Source: Mactromeris polynyma (Eukaryota; Mollusca; Bivalvia; Venerida; Mactridae). Taken from it: 64,000 bases of DNA. Location of the stretch: the NCBI GenBank assembly GCA_032209605.1, contig JASFXZ010000028.1:1064941-1128940 (forward strand). Direction: 5' to 3'. Of this stretch, positions 57,876 through 64,000 are shown piece after piece; the stretch's first letter is position 1; each line of letters begins with the position of its first letter. Below the pieces are notes generated by a model that saw only the letters and a program-made list of their open reading frames with translations, made no database searches and was not told the origin of the DNA. The position numbers and the translations under genes are program-made.

Positions 57876-58416
57876 ATGACTGGATTATGGCCCTTGAAAG
57901 TTGTCAAATTTGTTTTATCAGTCTTGTATTATCTGATATTTACCAAGCATATACAGTTGTTAGATATTGATGAGTCGACCTCGATTTCTATCGAAAACTA
58001 GCCAGATCCGCCCCATGCATGACTGGATTATGGCCCTTAAAATGTTTTAAAAAGTTTATAAACACAATAGCGCCTTCATGTATGATCTAATCATTCCCAT
58101 ATCCATAAGCGCTCGGTTTCTTTTGATAACCAGCCAGAACCGCCGATGCATAACGTGGGTATGGCCCCTTGAAAATGACATAATTTGTGTATTTTGGCCA
58201 GTGAGAATATCGGCCGATATCATTAATACTACGAAAACTGGGGGATAATTACTTGTTCTTGCATCCATATTGAATCGTCCGAAATTTGATTGGCTAATAT
58301 AAATACGTGAATAAATAAGTTCTATGCACTTATGAGACTATGTTAGACAAGCCGTAACGAGTCGTACCTATATTGGTAAGACGCCAATATGTATACTATT
58401 ACTGTTTGTGTTTCAG

Positions 58417-58492
58417 ACGGCATCGACTTTCAACTGACTACGCTGTCAGCCGCTACAGCGGGTGGTACACCTGTTACAGTCGTTAGTTCAGG
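58417..58492 (+). CDS. ZP protein exon 5: ZP-C strands
   Basis: Encodes residues 171-195, (N)GIDFQLTTLSAATAGGTPV and TVVSS, a short beta-rich piece of ZP-C without cysteines. The acceptor is ACTGTTTGTGTTTCAG and the donor CAGG|GTAAAT, phase 2. It is too short to appear as a free-standing open frame and was found by searching between exons 4 and 6. Confidence 0.88.
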
Positions 58493-58535
58493 GTAAATAT
58501 TCCTCTTCGTCTCGCAACTATAAGTGTATCTTATT

Positions 58536-58781
58536 TCAATGAAGGTCATTATCGCATTGAGTGTTATAACACTCTGGTAATGAGGCTTAGGCCCTGAAAA
58601 TATTAGTAATCGTGGGGGAATTTACTACTTAAAGTTTAAAACAAACTTGTAAAGCATAAGTTAAACTTCAAATTTATTTTAAATGTATTATTATTAAATA
58701 AGAAGGTTGAATGTTGGAATGTTCTTTCGGAAGGTTGACCGAATATTCGAATACCAAAATTGCTATTCGTTGACATCCATA
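58536..58781. mobile_element. Truncated sibling of the 45785 hAT-type MITE
   Basis: GGCCCTGAAAATATTAG, CGTGGGGGAATTTACTACTT, TTATTATTAAATAAGAAGGT and the right end ATTCGTTGACATCCAT match. The left end is missing. It starts about 45 bases after ZP exon 5. Confidence 0.7.
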
Positions 58782-59017
58782 ATGCCTTTTTGTTTTGGTA
58801 AAACCAGTATTGTTTCCCGTGCAATATCTGGGTGTAATTGAGTTATTAACATTACTGAATGCAGGGATATTTGTAGGTCACTCAATTCCCTTTGTTATCG
58901 ATATCACCAGTATTAATACCGTTGTCACTATTATAGGACTATCAGAAATATCATCATCTGCATCGACATCATTACAGCACAAATATATCAAAGTTGATAA
59001 ACTAAACTATTTTTCAG

Positions 59018-59183
59018 ATGCTCCGACTATGATTCGATTGTTGGAGATCCAGTTGCTTCAACTTCTGGAGATTTCGGGTTAACATTCTCATTGTTTGCCC
59101 CTTTCGACTCTATTACGAGTTCAGCTACTGAAGTAGTGACATTTTCAGCAACCGTGACGTTCTGTGATGGGTCATGTGTACAG
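59018..59183 (+). CDS. ZP protein exon 6: ZP-C cysteine region
   Basis: Encodes residues 196-251 (Gly196 split), CSDYDSIVGDPVASTSGDFG ... VVTFSATVTFCDGSCVQ. It carries Cys197, Cys245 and Cys249; with Cys254 of exon 7 they make the four-cysteine ZP-C set with the C-xxx-C-xxxx-C spacing seen before the cleavage site of many ZP proteins. The acceptor is AACTATTTTTCAG and the donor CAG|GTGACT, phase 0. Confidence 0.92.
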
Positions 59184-60004
59184 GTGACTACTTAATACAA
59201 TATAATTTGTTTCTGGTTGATTATAATGAATGTAAATACTTATGTAACAACGTTCTCGAGCTGCAAACACAGTCATGTACGTACACACGTACTCCTTGTT
59301 CTTTGTCTGATGCTGTCTCTACCATGTTTTCATATCGTAAATTAAATATACTCAGTACATTTAAAAACGTAAAATGTTAAGATTTCTCAAATGTCATGAA
59401 CTTACCTAGGAATGCAAGATAAAAACTTAACAGGAGATTGTTTCATTTTACGCAATAATATACGCTAAATCTTCTTTCAATGGGTATGTTCATATCAAAA
59501 TTAGATTAAAAGCACACTTGAATGACATTTAAAGTACCTATCACTGGTATAACAAATGTGCGTTTTTAAATGTACTGAGCATATGTTCTTGAAAATAAGG
59601 TTACATGTTTATTTGACGTGAACATCAGAAAGTTGTATTATGATGATTTTAAGTTATCGTTACGATAGACCAATGCGGTATCTTTTAACAAAGAACAAGA
59701 TACACTCGATTATGTTTAAATTTATTCTCAGTACATTTAAAAACGTACAGTTTTATACCTGCAAAATGTTTGTTAAATTTTATTGCATTTTGGACGTTAT
59801 TTTATATGAATATGTCCAATATTTGCAATAAATTATATCGTATATGTTGCACAAACGTGAAATAATACAATGCACAGTGCTTTTCTAGTATCCGTATGAG
59901 GGTAAACAAAATTGAGAAAATCTGTTTTGCGCGTTTTTCAATGTACCGAGTATACATGTACGTTTTGATGACCAGTTTGGTTGTTTCAACATTTTGTTCG
60001 AAAA

Positions 60005-60345
60005 TTTCAGCACTTTTAATATGGTCATTAAGACTAGATCTCGATCTACAAAAATCTCTGAGTTTCACAAATTAAATACAGCAAATATGTTTTCAGATAC
60101 CTATAATATTTTACAAATAAATATATATTTTTTATTATCCTTAAGAAAAGGGGCCGTTACATTTTTACCGATACTTTTTTGCTTCTGCTCGCCGCTGAAT
60201 CATATATCTTTTACTGGATGTTTCAACTAGCTGTTAATGTGAAAACATAACGTCATAACGTGGAAACATGACGTCATCTTTAATGCGTTTTTCACAGAAA
60301 CGAGGCTCAGTGCATTATGACCAAAACTCTCAGAGACTGTCATAT
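60005..60345 (+). repeat. Dispersed repeat R2, copy
   Basis: TTTTAATATGGTCATTAAGA, TTTCACAAATTAAATACAGC, AAGAAAAGGGGCCGTTAC, TTCAACTAGCTGTTAATGTG, ATGACGTCATCTTTAATGCG and CAGAAACGAGGCTCAGTGC match 51740-52300. A worn tRNA-like stretch (GTAGTGGATAGGCGG, GGTTCAAATCC) follows at 60365-60420. Confidence 0.7.
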
Positions 60346-60884
60346 TATAAGTATGTTACTTCTGTGACGTAGTGGATAGGCGGACAATCCGGGTTCAAAT
60401 CCTTGAAATCCTAGACTTGTTGATGACTTCTTTTTGCGCGAAAATGGTATGGGTGTACCACCAAAAGCTTATATAACAATACATATAAGGTATACGCAAA
60501 TTCGTAACAATTAAGAACGATAAAAAAGGAAATAAGAGGCTCCTATTCACTTCCATTATTAAAGTAAAAGAAATATATACGAATACAAACATGATATTAT
60601 TTGCATTAACGATTGGCATTTTTATGTCATTAAGACTACATACATTTTTATACGTGTTTGTACAAAAGCTTATGCGTAGATTGAAAGTGTTTTCGAAGTC
60701 TGTTAGATGTTAATGTCCTTACTTCTTGCTACATGCATGTATTTCAAATTCAACAATTTAAAAATAAAACATTTCGTCGACATGGATGCCATTACTAACC
60801 AGATATGCGAACAATATCCATCAATTACATATAAATGTATTGTAGATTTAAAAAGACCCGTTCATGGGTGTTCTGTTATTTCAG

Positions 60885-60981
60885 ACAACTTGTGCGAAAA
60901 AACGTCGTCGCAGAGATGTGTCCAATAACGCCACCTCTAATACTGCTAACATTGCTACTGCTATAGTCGTTTATCCACCAG
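60885..60981 (+). CDS. ZP protein exon 7: last ZP-C cysteine and furin-type site
   Basis: Encodes residues 252-283, TTCAKKRRRRDVSNNATSNT...IVVYPP. Cys254 is followed at once by KKRRRR (256-261), a strong proprotein-convertase site placed as the consensus cleavage site of ZP proteins. After it comes a short threonine/asparagine-rich stalk with an N-glycosylation sequon NAT at 266. The acceptor is TTCTGTTATTTCAG and the donor CCAG|GTACAG, phase 1. Confidence 0.93.
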
Positions 60982-61859
60982 GTACAGTAAAAGCACTATT
61001 TGTATGACAATATAGTATGTTTAGGCGTAAAAGAAAAATATGTTTGTTTCAGGTTGACCTGACCTACCCTATTGTTTTGCCCCGACCCTAGAACATTTTT
61101 GGCGTGTTAACTTTGTTTTCTTTTTGGTTAAATTTCTATGAGTGAATTCGTCTTTAGATTCATTTCTGCCCAGGTTTTAGACGCTTTACGATTATTCCAG
61201 CTATAGAGCATTATATTCACCTTGCATAAACATTATCCATATTAAAAGGGAAAGGGGATTTGTCTTTTAACATAATTATATTCATTTAAATCTATGTTTA
61301 ATTTGCTTCATTTGAAAATAAAAGATTCTCAAAAATATTGCCGACCTACCTACCCTTTATTTTGGGCCTTATGTTGGAATAGATCCTAAACGCCATTAAA
61401 AACGCAACCCTATCACTTAAGTATCCATTCGTTCGAACTGTTAAAAGGAGTTTTATTATAACAAATGAGTAAATCATTTTTCAGAAAGAAATTATGGCCC
61501 TTGTAGTCGTATTCAATAATTGATTATGTTGAAATTAGGCTTAGAATTTAAATTAAATTATTTCAATATAATGTCACCATGTAGACGCAGACAATTTTTA
61601 GTTGCGTTATTAATGGCGTGGAGTATAGTATGGGAGCTAGAACTCTGTCTTGGCTGAGAGGAATGGACGTGTCACAATAATGGGTATAATTATTTTCTAT
61701 AGAATTGTACATTTGCAAACAGCTTACAACACTCATTGCAGATTATTCTCTGCGGTAAGTGACCGACACTGGCACTGGTATCTAACATCTAGCTCTGCCC
61801 TTCCTAAATGAAAAGTGTATTTTTTTACCAAAACTCTCATAAGATTTTTTATGGGTTTT

Positions 61860-62230
61860 TTTTACAAACAATGTTGGTTTTAAGCGAGCCTTTTTGGAAA
61901 TAATTCAGTTTAAAGTTGTTTCAGGTGGGTTTTAAAACCCATTTAAACCTACTTACCAAGAAGTGGGTTTTAAGCGGGTTTTAACACGCTTTTACTCACT
62001 TTTAGCCAATAAAAAACCATCTTCTGGAGAAGGGTGTTTGAAAACCCACATTAGCTCAGAAAAAAAACCCACTAAGTTGGTTAAAACTGTGTTTTTTTGG
62101 TAGTTTTGTTCTCTGGGAAAACCCATATTTTGCCTAGAAAAACTTGCTCGGTCAGCTAAAAGACACACTTTAACCTTGTGCCACTACCACCGTGTTTAAA
62201 TCCGATTAAACCCAGTTTAAAACCGGGGTT
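61860..62230. repeat. GGGTTTTAA / AAACCC-rich inverted stretch
   Basis: Many alternating GTGGGTTTTAA and AAAACCCA motifs can pair with one another. A related run (CCCGGTTTTAAACTAGG) lies at 44748-44800. Confidence 0.55.
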
Positions 62231-62454
62231 TGGTTACTTATTTGTGAAGGGTTGATTCGAAATTCCCGATGGACTAAACTTGCTTGTAGTAGTTGTTTAT
62301 AAATAGGTGTAAAACTTCTAACAGCTTTTAAAAATGAATAACAAGAAGAAAATATTAATTTGATATGTCTTAATTTTATGTGTTGGAAATAAATTACCAT
62401 ATAGGGACTAATGGTGAGGTTAGCTAGCTGTTAAATCGATTTTAATTCCCAGTA

Positions 62455-62815
62455 TGTTACTGACTATTTAAAAAGCTGCATAACACTGTATGGGTAGTAT
62501 TTCTTTTTGAATGTTAAATGTATGTTAAATTTCCCTTTCCCTGTGCAATTATTTCATTTTATATAGCGTTCATGTTATTTTCTCCCCAGTTTCGATCTAT
62601 TGTTGCCAGCTGTCGCTACCTGCCCTGTGATCTTTTCCATCCATTAATCCCCCTGTTTGTCCTCGTTGATTCTCCTAGTTATCACTTAAGGTCGACCAGG
62701 CCATTCATTGCGCCCCTGTTCACTTACATTTGTTGTTTATCCGGAGGTATGTGTGGAGAGGCACTGTCTTATGTATGTGGCCTACCCTGTAGCATCTTAT
62801 TCACTCTCTGATGTG
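62455..62815 (+). repeat. Dispersed repeat R1, copy before the last ZP exon
   Basis: TTAAATGTATGTTAAATTTC, TTCGATCTATTGTTGCCAGC, GTTGATTCTCCTAGTTATC, AGGCCATTCATTGCGCCCCT and GAGAGGCACTGTCTTATG match 39577-40010. The 97-codon open frame here is repeat-derived. Confidence 0.75.
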
Positions 62816-63076
62816 CTACTGTTCAACAAACCCCAGACTGAAAATTGAAACTGGCATGCCTTCTTTATGTGGTATTAAAGCAACAAAAAGAACAAAAAAG
62901 CAAAGGTGAAAACTGCTGTTAAACGTCTTCAAAAAATCTTGAAATGTATAAATGTAATAATTGCGTAGTTAATTTCGTATTCACTATTTTGATTCGCCAT
63001 CTGTATCTTCTTAGATGTATATCCGACATGTTTTACACACATATTCGATTTATTATCAATCAGTTTTGTATTTTAG

Positions 63077-63285
63077 GCTCCAAGCTTGCGAAATCAATTC
63101 GTGGCAGCGACCTGGTTGTTCTTGACGAAGTCTGCCTTTCCCGAACACCCTTAATTGGAATGATCATTGGTATGGCAATTGCTCTTGCTATGTGCATGGG
63201 TATCAGTGCTTGGATGTTTTGCCGCATGCGCAGACCAAGTGGTAAAGGGCCCGAGGCAGGCTTTACCAACACCAGTTATCAATAA
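63077..63285 (+). CDS. ZP protein exon 8: propeptide, transmembrane helix, tail
   Basis: Encodes residues 284-352 and the stop TAA at 63285. After a linker with Cys303 there is one strong transmembrane helix, PLIGMIIGMAIALAMCMGIS followed by AWMFC (308-332), then RMRR as a stop-transfer signal and a 20-residue cytosolic tail ending GFTNTSYQ. The acceptor is TTTTGTATTTTAG; two bases complete Gly284. The whole protein is 352 residues: signal peptide, one ZP module and a membrane anchor with no other domain. Cleavage at KKRRRR would release the ZP module to polymerise outside the cell, as known for ZP-family matrix proteins. The tissue and role cannot be told from sequence; egg envelope, cuticle-like matrix and immune roles are all possible. 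Confidence 0.93.
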
Positions 63286-63483
63286 TAAGTCTTTCTGTTG
63301 TTTATGAAAATACACCAATTAACTGTTTCAAAAGGCCCTACATTCCATACACCCATTTTTATCGATTTTTAGCGAGTAAATATTACTGACTGTATATCTC
63401 TTTATATAGCTTGTATGGAAAATTCCCGATATGTGATCAGTTTTAACAATAGATTCAAATTTTGTGGTTACATCAAATATAAA

Positions 63484-63489
63484 ATTAAA
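63484..63489 (+). terminator. Possible polyadenylation signal ATTAAA
   Basis: ATTAAA, the common variant signal, lies about 200 bases after the ZP stop codon in AT-rich sequence. No AATAAA was seen between 63286 and 64000. The rest of that stretch shows nothing else. Confidence 0.25.
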
Positions 63490-64000
63490 TTGTATAGTAT
63501 TGGAAAATTTAGATCATAAACTTTCCAGTGGTATATTGCTTTAAAAAATCAAACAAGAAACCATCTCAGGCGGACAGTTTAAAAAACAGCGTTTTCTATC
63601 AATTTGAAGCATACCACATCAACTTTACTCGCAATTTAGGTTCGGTAACTCCTTTGATTCACTCGGTACGCTTCTGACATTTAGGTTGTTCAGTGTCGAA
63701 ACTGTTAATAGGTGTATTTTTTACGAGTCTTATTGTCGACAGCAAGGAAGAATAACGGATGCCCTTTGATTATACACTCAGTTCAGTTATGTTGTACTTG
63801 TATATCTTATACCATGTATTTGATTCTTGATAGATTGGAAAATGTTGAAATTTTGCGTGTTAAACACATAAGCAAATGATGAGTCTAACTAAAAAGTCCC
63901 GAAATTAGCTTTAAAAACAACAATATCTACTTTGTTTTGGATTTCCAAATGTTAATTTCTTGTACGTCATTTTGTAACGTCTCTTCGCCACTGGAAATGT

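Larger units (their letters stand above)
39287..63285 (+). other. ZP-domain membrane protein locus
   Basis: Eight coding exons total 1,059 bases including the stop. Junction phases are 1, 0, 2, 1, 2, 0 and 1, and all agree. The introns carry SINEs, hAT-type MITEs, a 41-bp tandem array (57.1-57.9 kb) and several dispersed repeat families. Long intronic stretches where I recognise nothing are 40030-41430, 42530-43515, 44625-45300, 48400-49540, 50430-51740, 52500-53058, 53240-54690, 54930-55620, 55970-57120, 57880-58416, 59184-60005 and 60982-61850. Confidence 0.85.

Noticed and set aside
57097..57907. Three overlapping minus-strand frames of 250-259 codons
   Set aside because: These are phases of a 41-bp stop-free array within a ZP intron, antisense to the gene.

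Overview
This window is animal nuclear DNA: AT-rich, intron-rich, and crowded with short non-autonomous transposons, tRNA-derived SINEs and tandem arrays. The SINE types (one ends in a GGCGTTAAAC...AACAAACAAAC tail) and the repeat beginning GTCAAGGGCCATAAC with its GACGGACGGAAGGACGG tail resemble repeats I know from bivalve molluscs. I therefore infer a bivalve or close lophotrochozoan; no species can be named. No prokaryotic operon, CRISPR array, rRNA or intact tRNA gene was seen. Only two real genes could be rebuilt, both by joining small exons at GT/AG sites with matching phase.

Gene 1, minus strand, runs off the left edge: a two-pore channel (TPCN1-like). Seven exons (16754-16869, 7427-7624, 6657-6770, 5175-5305, 3995-4083, 3083-3117, 1521-1579) join in frame to give about 247 residues. 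They cover the cytosolic N-terminus, S1 to S6-side segments of domain I up to the first filter (TTAN). A weak candidate for the start exon lies at 35756-35828. The rest of the channel lies outside the window. The 9.1 kb intron between 16754 and 7624 carries a giant inverted repeat whose arms are tandem 131-bp units. A hAT-type MITE sits exactly on the splice acceptor of the S1 exon and has rebuilt that acceptor from its own terminal base plus the duplicated target site.

Gene 2, plus strand, 39.3-63.3 kb: a 352-residue zona pellucida (ZP) domain membrane protein. It has eight coding exons that join perfectly in phase, a signal peptide, four cysteines in ZP-N and four in ZP-C, a KKRRRR basic cleavage site, one transmembrane helix and a short tail. 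A TATA box and a putative noncoding first exon lie at 39257-39333. Its largest intron (46850-55825) holds a possible alternative last exon.

Between the genes (16.9-39.2 kb) lie large tandem arrays: a 38-bp array (17.0-17.9 kb), a 30-32 bp array (19.4-21.4 kb), a 58-bp array with a 584-bp higher-order duplication (29.3-30.8 kb), tandem copies of a MITE end (33.2-33.9 kb) and an AAC/GAC microsatellite (34.4-34.9 kb). Most long open frames in the window belong to such arrays and are not genes. The most interesting items are the splice-site MITE in the channel gene, the giant hairpin in its intron, the ZP protein gene, and a four-copy palindromic repeat family carrying TGACGTCA (CRE-type) sites.
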